Positions 16,518-25,562 of a stretch of 33,904 bases of DNA are shown here, piece by piece. Every line of letters starts with the position of its first letter. Within the stretch, counting starts at the first letter, position 1. Source of the DNA: Oscillospiraceae bacterium (lineage in GTDB: Bacteria > Bacillota > Clostridia > Oscillospirales > UBA644); assembly GCA_015067385.1 (NCBI GenBank), contig SVMP01000003.1, forward strand, positions 1 through 33,904, read 5' to 3'. Both the position numbers and the translations under genes were made by a program. The notes below the pieces were generated by a model that was not told the DNA's origin, searched no databases, and saw nothing but the letters and a program-made list of their open reading frames with translations.

Positions 16518-17123
16518 ATGATAAAAAAATTGCCTAATATGATCTGTTGGTTTCGAATAATCCTCATTCCTTTCGTTCTTCTTTTTATGCTGACAAATCC
16601 CGTTACCGCAGATATGTCGATACAGACACGTTTTCTCATCGGCGGCATAATCTTCGGCGTTGCAATGATTTCCGACGCTGTTGACGGTAAGATCGCAAGA
16701 AAATACGATGCTGTAACAAATTTCGGCAAATTTCTCGATCCCATCGCCGATAAATTGCTCGTTCTGAGCGTTCTTATGGCGTTTGTTGAACTTAAAATGC
16801 TTTCATCTATCCCTGTTATCCTTATTCTTGCGCGCGAATTTCTCGTTACCGGGCTTCGTCTCGGCGCTGCAGGCAAGGGTACGGTTGTTGCCGCAAACTA
16901 CTGGGGCAAGGTAAAAACAGCGCTTCAGGGTATTTCCATCGGTGCAACATTTGTTTTTGTTGCGCTTTTCCCCGAAACACTTCTCGGCACCCCCTCTGTT
17001 ATTGACGGACAGAATGTTTGCAATCTTCTCATTCCGCAGATCCTTCTCTGGATATCCGCTGTTTATTCCGTCATTTCCGCAATTCCTTATTACAATGCTA
17101 TGAAACAGTATATAAAAGACTGA
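16518..17123 (+). CDS. pgsA: CDP-diacylglycerol-glycerol-3-phosphate 3-phosphatidyltransferase
   Basis: Membrane enzyme making phosphatidylglycerol phosphate. The 201 residues carry the CDP-alcohol phosphotransferase signature, spread as SDAVDGKIAR and then GKFLDPIADK (about 53-79), giving the DG..AR..G...D...D pattern. Several hydrophobic segments (about 10-28, 36-52, 80-106, 135-155, 170-190) fit a polytopic protein. It starts 2 bases after rimO. Other CDP-alcohol transferases share the motif; the gene neighbourhood and length favour PgsA. Confidence 0.92.
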   Translation: MIKKLPNMICWFRIILIPFVLLFMLTNPVTADMSIQTRFLIGGIIFGVAMISDAVDGKIARKYDAVTNFGKFLDPIADKLLVLSVLMAFVELKMLSSIPVILILAREFLVTGLRLGAAGKGTVVAANYWGKVKTALQGISIGATFVFVALFPETLLGTPSVIDGQNVCNLLIPQILLWISAVYSVISAIPYYNAMKQYIKD

Positions 17124-17144
17124 TTTTAGGGAGATAAAACACAA

Positions 17145-18542
17145 ATGCAACTTTTTAATTCCATGACGGGTCGAAAAGAGACTCTTGAAGCTGTTGACAA
17201 TACCGTCCGCATCTATGCCTGCGGTCCGACAGTTTATAACTTTTTCCATATCGGTAACGGCAGAGCTTTCACCGTTTATGATGTTCTTCGCCGTTATCTT
17301 CAGTATAAGGGCTATAACGTTCAGTTCGTACAGAACTTTACCGACGTTGACGATAAAATTATCAATAAGGCAAACGAGGAAGGCACCGATTTTACATCCG
17401 TTTCTCAGAAGTATATGAACGAATATTTCACCGATGCCGACGGTCTTAACATCCAGCGCGCAACCGTTCATCCCCTCGCAACCGAAAATATTCAGCAGAT
17501 CATCGATATCGTTGCAACTCTCGTTGAAAAGGGCCATGCATACGTTCTCGACAATGACGTATATTTCCGTGTCCGCAGCTTTAAGGATTACGGTCAGCTT
17601 CTCGGCCAGTCTATCGACGATCTTTCCTCCGGCGCGCGTATTTCCGTTGACGACCGTAAGGAAGATGCCCTCGACTTTGCTCTCTGGAAAGGCGCAAAGG
17701 AAGGCGAACCGTATTGGGAATCTCCTTGGGGCAAAGGCAGACCCGGCTGGCATATCGAATGCTCCGCTATGGCTAAACGCTATCTCGGCGATACTATCGA
17801 CATTCATTGCGGCGGCAGTGACCTTCGTTTCCCGCATCATACAAACGAGATCGCACAGTCCGAATGCGCAAACGGCTGCAAGTTCTCTAAGATGTGGTTC
17901 CATGTAGGCTTCGTTAACGTAAATAACGAAAAAATGAGTAAGTCAAAGAATAATTTCTTTACAGTACGTGACCTTGCGGCTGTTTACGGATACGAACCGC
18001 TTCGTTATTTCGCTATTTCCGCACATTACAGAAGCCCCATCAACTATGAACCCGACCTTATTCTTCAGGCAAAAGCATCTCTTGACAGACTTTACAACTG
18101 CGTTGACAATCTCGACTTCCTCGCCTCCTCCGCTTCCGAAACAGCTCTTACCGAAAGCGAAAACGAGGTCCTTGCAAAGTTCGATGTCTTCAGAGCACGT
18201 TTTGAAGAAAATATGGACGATGACCTCAATACCGCAAATGCGCTCTCCGTTCTTTTCGAATTCGTTCGTGAGATAAACAGCACCGTTGCGGATGTTAAAT
18301 ACTCAAAAGAATTTTACGAAAAACTCAAATCTCTCTTCATGGTTCTCGCATCTGCCCTCGGTCTTCTCTACAATCAGGGTAAATCCGCGCTCGAAGAAGA
18401 GATCGAGAAACTTATCGAAGAACGCCAGCAGGCACGTAAAAACAAGAATTTTGCACGCGCAGATGAGATCAGAGACGAACTCAAAGCAAGAGGCATCGTT
18501 CTTGAAGATACAAAAGACGGCGTAAAATGGAAAATGGTTTAA
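17145..18542 (+). CDS. cysS: Cysteinyl-tRNA synthetase
   Basis: Class Ia aminoacyl-tRNA synthetase charging tRNA-Cys; 465 residues, full length. It has CGPTVYNFFHIGNGR (26-40, the HIGH-type motif with zinc ligand C26). The zinc-site region GWHIECSAMA and HCGGSDLRFPHHTNEIAQSE follows, then KMSKSKNN near residue 264. The C-terminal anticodon-binding domain ends with ARADEIRDELKARGI. AGGGAGA lies 10 bases before the ATG. The 3' end overlaps recG by 16 bases. Confidence 0.97.
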   Translation: MQLFNSMTGRKETLEAVDNTVRIYACGPTVYNFFHIGNGRAFTVYDVLRRYLQYKGYNVQFVQNFTDVDDKIINKANEEGTDFTSVSQKYMNEYFTDADGLNIQRATVHPLATENIQQIIDIVATLVEKGHAYVLDNDVYFRVRSFKDYGQLLGQSIDDLSSGARISVDDRKEDALDFALWKGAKEGEPYWESPWGKGRPGWHIECSAMAKRYLGDTIDIHCGGSDLRFPHHTNEIAQSECANGCKFSKMWFHVGFVNVNNEKMSKSKNNFFTVRDLAAVYGYEPLRYFAISAHYRSPINYEPDLILQAKASLDRLYNCVDNLDFLASSASETALTESENEVLAKFDVFRARFEENMDDDLNTANALSVLFEFVREINSTVADVKYSKEFYEKLKSLFMVLASALGLLYNQGKSALEEEIEKLIEERQQARKNKNFARADEIRDELKARGIVLEDTKDGVKWKMV

Positions 18543-20563
18543 ACAGTAATATAACTTATCTGAAGGGTGTCGGCGCAAAACGTGCCGAGACTCTTCATAA
18601 GCTCGGAATAGAAACGGTCGGCGATCTTATCGATTATTACCCCCGAACGTATCTCGATCTGAGCAACACCGTCCCTATCAGAGAAATTATCGACGGAGAA
18701 CCTGCTGCGGTCCGTGCAACGCTTGTAACAGATGTCAGCGTTAAAAAAACGGGTCGCGGAGGTTCTCTTACGCTTTATTCTTTTCTCGTTTCGGACGGCA
18801 CGGACACGATGCAGATAACGCTTTTTAACCAAAAATACACCGCAGAAAAGCTTATGAGAGGCGGCGAATATATCTTTTACGGCAAGGGCGAGGTCACAGG
18901 CTTTTTCAGAACGATCAAAAGCCCCGTTATCGAACTTCCCGACAATGCCGCTATCCTGCCCGTTTACCCATTGAGTGCAGGCGTTAATCAGAAATTTCTG
19001 CGTAATTCGACCCGTGCGGCTCTTGATGCGTGTTCCGAACATATAAAAGAAACTTTGCCCGAACATATCATAAAAAAATACGGACTTTTTCCTCGAAAAG
19101 AGGCTTATGAAAAGATACATTTCCCGAAAACACCGGCTGATTCGGAGCAGGCGTTTGACCGATTTGTTATCGAAGAGCTTCTTTATTTTATTCTCGGCAT
19201 AAGTGTTCTTAAAAAGAAAAACAGAAAGCGTGTGTCCGTTCCTTTGTCCGAAGCCGTCGATATGTCCGTTTTCTATTCGGCGCTTTCTTTTGAGCTTACA
19301 AACGCCCAGAAGCGTGTTATAAACGAATGCCTCGAAGATCTGAAGCGTCCCGTTTCGATGACAAGGCTCGTTCAGGGCGATGTCGGAAGCGGTAAGACCG
19401 TCGTTGCGGCGGCGATAATGTACTATGCCAAGATGTGCGGCGGTCAGAGTGCAATGATGGCTCCCACAGAGGTATTAGCCGTTCAGCACCATGAAAATCT
19501 TTCATCGCTTTTTTCGAAATTAGGCGTTACGTGTGCGCTTTTAACAGGCTCTACGGGTGCCGCCGAGCGAAGACGGATCCGAGAAGGAATACTTTCGGGA
19601 CAGATCGATATTTTGATCGGAACACATGCTCTCATTCAAAAAGACGTTTCATTTAAAAATCTCTCTCTCGTTATTGCCGACGAACAGCACAGATTCGGCG
19701 TAAATCAACGCTCTGCACTCACCGAAAAGGGCGAAAATCCGCATACGCTCATCATGTCCGCAACACCGATCCCGAGAACTATGGCGCTCATTCTTTACGG
19801 CGACCTTGATGTTTCCGTTATCGATGAATTGCCCAAGGGCAGACAGAAGATCTCTTCGTTTGTCGTCAATTCTCAGTCGCATGAAAAGATGTACGGCTAT
19901 CTGCGTGAACAGATAGAGCAGGGCAGGCAGGCGTATGTCGTATGCCCGCTTATCGAGGAGAATGATGAGAGCGAAACACGCTCCGTTATCGAATTTTCCG
20001 AGCAGCTTGCCGAGCAGTACCTCAGAGGGATAAATATTTCGTATCTTCACGGTAAAATGCCGCCCAAGGAAAAAGAAGCCGTTCTTCGTAATTTTGCGGA
20101 AGGCAAAATAAGCGTTCTTGTTTCAACAACCGTTATCGAGGTCGGTATCAACGTCCCCAACGCAACCGTTATGATAATCGAAAATGCCGAGAAATTCGGG
20201 CTTTCACAGCTTCATCAGCTTCGCGGACGTGTCGGCAGAGGCTCTCATAAAAGCTGGTGTTTTCTCGTTACGGACCATCAGGGACAGACTCGTTCCCGAC
20301 TGGAGAATTTCTGTAAAACGACAGACGGCTTCGAGATAAGCCGCCAGGATCTTGAACTGAGAGGTCCGGGCGATCTTTTCGGCTCCCGTCAGCACGGTCT
20401 TCCGGGGCTTCGCCTCGCTTCTCTTGCCGATATGGACTCTCTTCGCAACGCCCAACAGATAGCGTCCGAGATCGCATCTCAAAAAGGCTGGTACTCTTTG
20501 CCCGAAAATGCCGAGATCGCCGCCGCAGTCGTTCGTTTATTCGGCAAAACAACGGTCGTTTGA
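18527..20563 (+). CDS. recG: ATP-dependent DNA helicase RecG
   Basis: Superfamily 2 helicase that reverses stalled forks and processes Holliday junctions. The 678 residues have an N-terminal wedge/OB region beginning YLKGVGAKRAETLHKLGI. The helicase motifs are GDVGSGKT (I), MAPTEVLA (Ia), ADEQHRFG (II), SATPIPRT (III), STTVIEVGINVPNA (V) and QLRGRVGRG (VI). The C-terminal LRGPGDLFGSRQHGLPG is typical of RecG. Its start lies inside cysS, so translation is probably coupled. Confidence 0.97.
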   Translation: MENGLNSNITYLKGVGAKRAETLHKLGIETVGDLIDYYPRTYLDLSNTVPIREIIDGEPAAVRATLVTDVSVKKTGRGGSLTLYSFLVSDGTDTMQITLFNQKYTAEKLMRGGEYIFYGKGEVTGFFRTIKSPVIELPDNAAILPVYPLSAGVNQKFLRNSTRAALDACSEHIKETLPEHIIKKYGLFPRKEAYEKIHFPKTPADSEQAFDRFVIEELLYFILGISVLKKKNRKRVSVPLSEAVDMSVFYSALSFELTNAQKRVINECLEDLKRPVSMTRLVQGDVGSGKTVVAAAIMYYAKMCGGQSAMMAPTEVLAVQHHENLSSLFSKLGVTCALLTGSTGAAERRRIREGILSGQIDILIGTHALIQKDVSFKNLSLVIADEQHRFGVNQRSALTEKGENPHTLIMSATPIPRTMALILYGDLDVSVIDELPKGRQKISSFVVNSQSHEKMYGYLREQIEQGRQAYVVCPLIEENDESETRSVIEFSEQLAEQYLRGINISYLHGKMPPKEKEAVLRNFAEGKISVLVSTTVIEVGINVPNATVMIIENAEKFGLSQLHQLRGRVGRGSHKSWCFLVTDHQGQTRSRLENFCKTTDGFEISRQDLELRGPGDLFGSRQHGLPGLRLASLADMDSLRNAQQIASEIASQKGWYSLPENAEIAAAVVRLFGKTTVV

Positions 20564-20604
20564 ATTTTTGTTTTGACAATTTGTTGAACAATCGACTGTA
20601 TCTG

Positions 20605-20633
20605 TTGACATACATGAAATAATATGGTATACT
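20605..20633 (+). promoter_or_regulatory. Promoter for rplU-rpmA
   Basis: TTGACA (20605-20610), 17-bp spacer, TATACT (20628-20633). A second TTGACA at 20573-20578 with a poorer TGTATC at 20597-20602 (18-bp spacer) could be a tandem weaker promoter. Confidence 0.85.
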
Positions 20634-20715
20634 GAATGGCCGCATTGAAAAGGTCACTAAAAAACGGTTCTCCGTTACCTTCGATAGCGAGACTTAAAAT
20701 AAATGAGGGAAAAAA
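20634..20715 (+). promoter_or_regulatory. Structured rplU leader (L21-leader-like)
   Basis: The about 80-base untranslated leader forms a nested hairpin: AAGGT (20650-20654) pairs with ACCTT (20677-20681), and inside it AACGG (20663-20667) pairs with CCGTT (20672-20676) around a TTCT loop. Firmicutes rplU genes often carry an L21 leader thought to allow autoregulation. I infer this is one from position and folding; I could not compare it with the family model. Confidence 0.5.
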
Positions 20716-21027
20716 ATGTACGCAGTATTCACAACCGGCGGCAAGCAGTACAAGGCATCTGCAAATGATGTTCTTTACATCGAAAAACTTGACGCTGAAG
20801 CAGGTTCTGTCATCACTTTCGATGAGATCCTTCTTATCGGAGAAGACGGAAACGTAACCGTAGGCAATCCTTTCGTTAAAGGTGCAAAAGTAGAAGCTAA
20901 AGTTGAAAAGAACGGCAAAGGCAAGAAGATCAAGATCTTCAAGTACAAGCCCAAAAAAGGCTACCGCAAAAGAGGCGGCCACAGACAGCCGTATACAAAG
21001 ATCACAGTAACTTCTGTTACCAAATAA
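20716..21027 (+). CDS. rplU: 50S ribosomal protein L21
   Basis: Large-subunit protein of 103 residues, complete. It begins MYAVFTTGGKQYKAS and ends with the family signature KPKKGYRKRGGHRQPYTKIT. A GAGGG site lies 7 bases before the ATG. The leader upstream may regulate it, and rpmA follows after 19 bases. Confidence 0.98.
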   Translation: MYAVFTTGGKQYKASANDVLYIEKLDAEAGSVITFDEILLIGEDGNVTVGNPFVKGAKVEAKVEKNGKGKKIKIFKYKPKKGYRKRGGHRQPYTKITVTSVTK

Positions 21028-21046
21028 TTAAGGAGAGGTGTAAGAC

Positions 21047-21313
21047 ATGGCTCATAAGAAAGGCGTCGGCTCAACTAAAAACGGCCGCGATTCAAAATCT
21101 AAACGTCTCGGTGTTAAGAAGGGCGACGGTCAGTTCGTTCTCGCCGGTAACATTCTCGTAAGACAGAGAGGAACCAAGATCCATCCGGGCGCAAACGTAG
21201 GTATTGGCTCTGATGATACACTTTTCGCTCTTATCGACGGTAAAGTTTCCTTTACCCGTTACGGTTTCAACAAAGAGAAGAGAAAAGTTTCGGTTCAGGC
21301 AATCGAAGAATAA
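21047..21313 (+). CDS. rpmA: 50S ribosomal protein L27 without the Firmicutes N-terminal extension
   Basis: Ribosomal protein whose N-terminus reaches the peptidyl-transferase centre; 88 residues with AHKKGVGSTKNGRDS at the start and GNILVRQRGTKIHPG in the middle. In most Firmicutes L27 is made with a 9-residue or so extension removed by the protease Prp, encoded between rplU and rpmA. Here the chain starts directly MAHKKG. A TAA two codons upstream in the same frame (21041-21043) rules out a longer product, and the 19-base gap holds no prp gene. GAGGTG lies 6 bases before the ATG. Confidence 0.97.
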   Translation: MAHKKGVGSTKNGRDSKSKRLGVKKGDGQFVLAGNILVRQRGTKIHPGANVGIGSDDTLFALIDGKVSFTRYGFNKEKRKVSVQAIEE

Positions 21314-21328
21314 TTAACAACAGGCTGC

Positions 21329-21367
21329 GGAGATGATTTTGCGAGATAAATCATCTCCCGTTTTTTT
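21329..21367 (+). terminator. Rho-independent terminator after rpmA
   Basis: An 11-bp perfect stem, GGAGATGATTT (21329-21339) with AAATCATCTCC (21348-21358), around an 8-base loop, followed by CG and seven T residues. It separates rplU-rpmA from obgE, whose own promoter is not obvious, so partial readthrough is possible. Confidence 0.88.
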
Positions 21368-21398
21368 AATAAAGCATATCGGAAAGGAAATTTAAATT

Positions 21399-22670
21399 AT
21401 GTTTATCGACAGCGCAAAAATATACGTTCGCGCAGGCAACGGCGGTAACGGAGCCGTTTCGTTCCGCAGAGAAAAATACGTTGCGGCAGGCGGACCCGAC
21501 GGCGGAGACGGCGGTAAAGGCGGCGACATCGTTTTAAAGGTGGATGATAACCTCAACACTCTTTCCGATCTTCGTTTCCGCAGAAAATTTGCCGCAGAAA
21601 ACGGGGAAAACGGCAAAGCCGCAAAGATGTACGGTAAAAGCGCCCCCGATTTTATCATTAAGGTCCCCCGCGGAACCCTCGTCAAAGACCCCGAAAGCGG
21701 TCTTGTTATAAAAGATATGTCCGATGACGAACCCTACATCCTCTGCAAAGGCGGAAAGGGCGGCTGGGGCAACCGTCATTTTGCAACCCCGACCCGTCAG
21801 TGCCCCCGTTTTGCAAGAGCAGGTATTCCCGGTGAGGAAAAAGAAGTACTTCTTGAACTTAAACTTATTGCGGACGTTGGTCTTATAGGCTTCCCGAACG
21901 TCGGAAAATCAACTCTTCTTTCCGTTGTTTCCGCAGCACGTCCCAAGATCGCAGATTATCATTTTACAACTCTCGTTCCCAATCTCGGCGTTGTCGGTCA
22001 CGACGGTGAGGACAGCTTCGTTATGGCTGATATCCCCGGTCTTATCGAGGGTGCGGCTCAGGGCGCAGGTCTCGGTCATGAGTTTTTACGTCATATCGAA
22101 AGATGCCGTCTTCTCGTTCATGTTGTCGATATTTCGGGCTGTGAGGGCAGAGATCCTATCGAGGATTTCGATAAGATAAATGCCGAGCTTGCAGGCTTCT
22201 CCGAAGAACTCGCATCCCGTCCCATGATCGTTGCCGCAAATAAGATCGATTCCATTTCCGATGAGGAATCTGCCGAAAAATTCAGAAAATACGTTGCGTC
22301 CAAGGGCCTTGAGCTTTATGAAATGTCTGCCGCTATCGCAGAGGGTACGGATGCGCTTATAAATGCCCTTTGCCTTAAACTTAAAGAACTTCCGCCCGTA
22401 ACGGTCTACGAGCCTGAGTATGTTCCCGAAGAGGTCATCCCCGAAACATCCAACGATATAACGATCGAACGTCAGGGCGATGTCTGGTTCGTTGAAGGAC
22501 AGTGGCTGCTTCGCATCATGCGTTCCGTTAACTTCTCCGACGAAGAATCTCTTCAGTATTTTCAGCGTGTGCTCCGCATTTCCGGCGTTATTGATAAACT
22601 TATCGCCGAAGGTGTAAAAGACGGAGACACGGTTTGCATTTACGATTTCGAATTCGATTTTGTTCTTTAA
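21399..22670 (+). CDS. obgE: Obg-family GTPase (CgtA/ObgE)
   Basis: Essential GTPase of 50S ribosome assembly and stress signalling. The 423 residues have the glycine-rich Obg fold (1 to about 158), with GNGGNGAVSFRREKYVAAGG and GPDGGDGGKGGD. The G domain shows GFPNVGKST (P-loop), the ADIPGLIEGA switch II and NKID. A C-terminal OCT domain runs from about residue 345 to the end (VWFVEGQWLLRIM). AAAGGA lies 10 bases before the ATG. The rplU-rpmA-obgE order is widespread. Confidence 0.98.
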   Translation: MFIDSAKIYVRAGNGGNGAVSFRREKYVAAGGPDGGDGGKGGDIVLKVDDNLNTLSDLRFRRKFAAENGENGKAAKMYGKSAPDFIIKVPRGTLVKDPESGLVIKDMSDDEPYILCKGGKGGWGNRHFATPTRQCPRFARAGIPGEEKEVLLELKLIADVGLIGFPNVGKSTLLSVVSAARPKIADYHFTTLVPNLGVVGHDGEDSFVMADIPGLIEGAAQGAGLGHEFLRHIERCRLLVHVVDISGCEGRDPIEDFDKINAELAGFSEELASRPMIVAANKIDSISDEESAEKFRKYVASKGLELYEMSAAIAEGTDALINALCLKLKELPPVTVYEPEYVPEEVIPETSNDITIERQGDVWFVEGQWLLRIMRSVNFSDEESLQYFQRVLRISGVIDKLIAEGVKDGDTVCIYDFEFDFVL

Positions 22671-22676
22671 TTGACG

Positions 22677-25382
22677 ATGAAAAGATATTTTTTATTGCTT
22701 TTGGCTGCGATCCTGCTCCTTTCGGGCTGTTCTTCAACGGTTGAACCTCCCGTTGTCATTCCCGAAAATAATGTCGAAGAAGAAAAGCCCCGCGTTTTTA
22801 CAAACGGGGAGTGGGATCTCGTTGAAAATCTTTATAAAGAAAATGAATATAACGCCGTCAACTTCTTTGTGTCTCTTTCGGGCGCAATCGCTGACGGTGT
22901 CTATGATGATACCTCCGCCATTCAGGCTGCCCTCGATAAAGCAGGCAACGCAGGCGGAGGCAGTGTTTATATAGCTAAGGGAAAATACCGTATCACACGT
23001 CCGATAAATATTCCCGATAATGTTACTCTCGTCGGCGACTTTGTTTCTCCTACTTCAAAAAAAGGTTCGTCCGACGGTACACTGATAATCGTTGAACCGA
23101 CCGATGTTTTTCGTGACTCCTCGGTTTTTGTTCTCAACAATAATTCAACTCTTTCGGATCTCACCGTCTGGTATGAAGAACAGTCGTTCGAATCTGTCGC
23201 AGAGTATCCGTATACCGTTCGCCACGCTTCCGGAAAAAGCGCAGCAGTCAAAAATATCGCTGTTCTTAACGCTTACAACGGTATAACAGCAGATTCGTCC
23301 TCCTGCGAGGAGTTCCTTGTTGAAAACGTATATATGACTGCATTCAACAATGCGCTCAGAGTCGTTGCATGTAAAGAAAAGCTTACGGTCAGAGGCTTTT
23401 CCGTATCACCTGTTTACTGGATAAACGATAATTTGACCGCTAAGCCCGAAAATTTCGACTTTTCGGCAATAAATGATATAATTTACAACTCTCTTACCGC
23501 CGTAACTCTCATGGGGGTAGGAGATGTCAGCATGACCGATGTTTCCATTGATACCGCAAATGTCGGTCTGCTCTTGAATATTTCCGACAGCACGGACAAA
23601 ACACCGCTGTTCTCTCTCTTGAATATCTCCAATGCGCTTGTCCCCGTTTCTGTTGAAAAGCTTCCCGATGCTGGCGCGGCTTTTGCTCTCTGTACGTTCG
23701 GCACATCAAATCTTCTCAATTCGGTTGCCGTTCGTGTCGGTAAGGATTTCGATTCAACATTAAGCTTCAATTCCTGCTCTTTCCCCGGTCAGCCTTCCGT
23801 TTCCGTCAGAAGCGATGGCACGGGCAGAATGTCTTTTGTCAACTGCAAATTCGTCGGCTGGCGAGATACGGCTCTTGATCTTTCCGATATTATTTTTACA
23901 GCGGTCAATTCTTCGTTCAACGCAGGCTCAATGCCCGTTCGTCTCGGCGAAAAATCCGTCGGTATGCTTGCCCTTTGCTCCGCATCCGCTCTTAACGGCG
24001 AAAAACAGGAGGAAGAGATCATTGTTCCCGAAGAAGGTGAGGGGGAGACGGAGGATGTTATCGAAGAAGAACCGAAAAAAGAAACTCTTTTCGTTGTATC
24101 GACCGAAAATGAATATGAATTCGATACCCTTATCAAATCTTATGTAGGCTCTTCGGCTTCTTCGCCCGATATAGGAAGCAAGATCTTTTATGCGGAGGAT
24201 TACGGCGTTTCAACATCATCTCCCGATAACTCCACAGCTATCCAGACTGCCGTTAATCATGCTTTTACAAGCGGCGGCGGAACTGTTTTTATCCCCGCAG
24301 GTCAGTATAAGATCAACAGCCCCATTCTCATTAAAGAGGGCGTAAGTCTTCACGGTGTCGGCGCAGGAACAGATCCCTTGATCTCAACTGTCCTTCTTAC
24401 CGAAAAGAATGCGGGAGATGCCTTCAATTTCTTTACTCTTGAGGATTCCACCGCAATTCACGGCGTAACGCTTTACTATTATAATATTCCCGACCTCGTT
24501 TCCGAAACAGAGCTTCTGGGTAATGCGATCTATGCCGAAAATAAAAAAGCCATCCATCTTTCCGATATAACATTTGTCCGCCCGTCTGTCGGCATTTCTC
24601 TTAAGGGCTGCGAATCCGTAAGCATTGATAACGTTTCGGGTACGACCGTATCCAAGGGTATTTTACTCGATTCCTGTATTGATATCTATGCCGAGGATAT
24701 TGATTTTACAGCCGAATTTGCAACTACGGACGCTCTTATCTCCTACAGACATTCGAATTACTCGGCTGTCTCCGCTATCGGCGGCGAAGGTATCACTGTA
24801 AGAGACCTCACGTGTTCCGATGCGGACTATGCGGTATATCTCGATGCGGACGACGTTCCCATTGTTCCGGATGAGCCGTCTTTTACGGTGCTTGACCTCT
24901 TTGCAAGAGATGTTTACGCTTCGGCTGCCGTAAATAAATATCCGTATGCATCTTTTATTAACGTGGCATCGCGTCCCACCGTTTTTTCAACAAATGCTTA
25001 TCACCTTACGACATTTTACGGAAACAGAGGTAAGGTAAATCTTTATAATCTTCTCGGTTCGGGCAGTGTGACCGGCGGCGTGTACGCAAGAAGCGGAACG
25101 GTGTCTGTTCAGTCCTCGGTCTTTAACAGCCTCGGTAAAAGCGCCTTGCTTATCGACGGTGCAAACGTCTCACTTATAGGCTCAATGCTCCTTGACAACG
25201 ATTGCACTTATCACGTTGAAGCAAGCTCCGGCGGCGCATTCCTTCTCGGAAACATAACAAACAACCTTTCCACAGAGTTCGGAGGAATCGAAACAAAATA
25301 CATCAGACGTTATATCGACGACGCCGCAAGCTATGCCGATGACGGAAATATCAGAGGAATTTTACCTGAAATTAACAGTTAA
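22677..25382 (+). CDS. Large lipoprotein with two pectate-lyase-like beta-helix units
   Basis: A 901-residue surface protein. The N-terminus is a lipoprotein signal with lipobox LLSGC, so C18 would be lipidated. Two units look homologous. The first (from about 60) has DGVYDDTSAIQAALDKAG, then GGGSVYIAKGKYRI and NVTLVGDF. The second (from about 500) has DYGVSTSSPDNSTAIQTAV, then GGGTVFIPAGQYKI and GVSLHGVG. This is the start of Pectate_lyase_3-type right-handed beta-helices. Short repeats of Asn, Ser and Val-rich strands follow each. An acidic Glu/Pro linker at about 441-471 separates them. I see no definite catalytic residues; it may bind or cleave a polysaccharide. It starts 6 bases after obgE (a TTG at 22671 is an alternative). 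Confidence 0.85.
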   Translation: MKRYFLLLLAAILLLSGCSSTVEPPVVIPENNVEEEKPRVFTNGEWDLVENLYKENEYNAVNFFVSLSGAIADGVYDDTSAIQAALDKAGNAGGGSVYIAKGKYRITRPINIPDNVTLVGDFVSPTSKKGSSDGTLIIVEPTDVFRDSSVFVLNNNSTLSDLTVWYEEQSFESVAEYPYTVRHASGKSAAVKNIAVLNAYNGITADSSSCEEFLVENVYMTAFNNALRVVACKEKLTVRGFSVSPVYWINDNLTAKPENFDFSAINDIIYNSLTAVTLMGVGDVSMTDVSIDTANVGLLLNISDSTDKTPLFSLLNISNALVPVSVEKLPDAGAAFALCTFGTSNLLNSVAVRVGKDFDSTLSFNSCSFPGQPSVSVRSDGTGRMSFVNCKFVGWRDTALDLSDIIFTAVNSSFNAGSMPVRLGEKSVGMLALCSASALNGEKQEEEIIVPEEGEGETEDVIEEEPKKETLFVVSTENEYEFDTLIKSYVGSSASSPDIGSKIFYAEDYGVSTSSPDNSTAIQTAVNHAFTSGGGTVFIPAGQYKINSPILIKEGVSLHGVGAGTDPLISTVLLTEKNAGDAFNFFTLEDSTAIHGVTLYYYNIPDLVSETELLGNAIYAENKKAIHLSDITFVRPSVGISLKGCESVSIDNVSGTTVSKGILLDSCIDIYAEDIDFTAEFATTDALISYRHSNYSAVSAIGGEGITVRDLTCSDADYAVYLDADDVPIVPDEPSFTVLDLFARDVYASAAVNKYPYASFINVASRPTVFSTNAYHLTTFYGNRGKVNLYNLLGSGSVTGGVYARSGTVSVQSSVFNSLGKSALLIDGANVSLIGSMLLDNDCTYHVEASSGGAFLLGNITNNLSTEFGGIETKYIRRYIDDAASYADDGNIRGILPEINS

Positions 25383-25450
25383 TTAATCATTTTTGTCATT
25401 TCCGTGCAAAAATAATGAATTATGGAGCACATTTTTGTTTATTCTTTATC

Positions 25451-25479
25451 TTGTTTTTTATTCAATAATAGTGTATACT
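25451..25479 (+). promoter_or_regulatory. Promoter for the EF-G paralogue
   Basis: TTGTTT (25451-25456), 17-bp spacer, TATACT (25474-25479), about 85 bases before the ATG. The resulting leader contains the hairpin at 25525-25542. Confidence 0.7.
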
Positions 25480-25524
25480 TAAAAGGTAGTGACGTTCAGT
25501 TTACTAACATTGAATTTAACAGAA

Positions 25525-25542
25525 GTTCGGAATGATCCGAAC
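25525..25542 (+). promoter_or_regulatory. Hairpin just upstream of the EF-G paralogue ribosome binding site
   Basis: GTTCGGA (25525-25531) and TCCGAAC (25536-25542) form a perfect 7-bp stem with an ATGA loop. It ends 2 bases before the AAAGGAG Shine-Dalgarno. There is no T tract, so it is not a terminator; it could be an operator dyad or a translational or mRNA-stability element. Confidence 0.5.
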
Positions 25543-25562
25543 GAAAGGAGATATAGATAAAC

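Noticed and set aside
25389..25413. ATTTTTG/CAAAAAT inverted repeat after the lipoprotein as a terminator
   Set aside because: Seven A/T-rich pairs with an 11-base loop and no T tract; unstable.
25525..25542. GTTCGGA/TCCGAAC dyad as a LexA (SOS) box
   Set aside because: The Gram-positive box is CGAAC-N4-GTTCG; here the half sites point the opposite way, and the dyad lies well downstream of the promoter.
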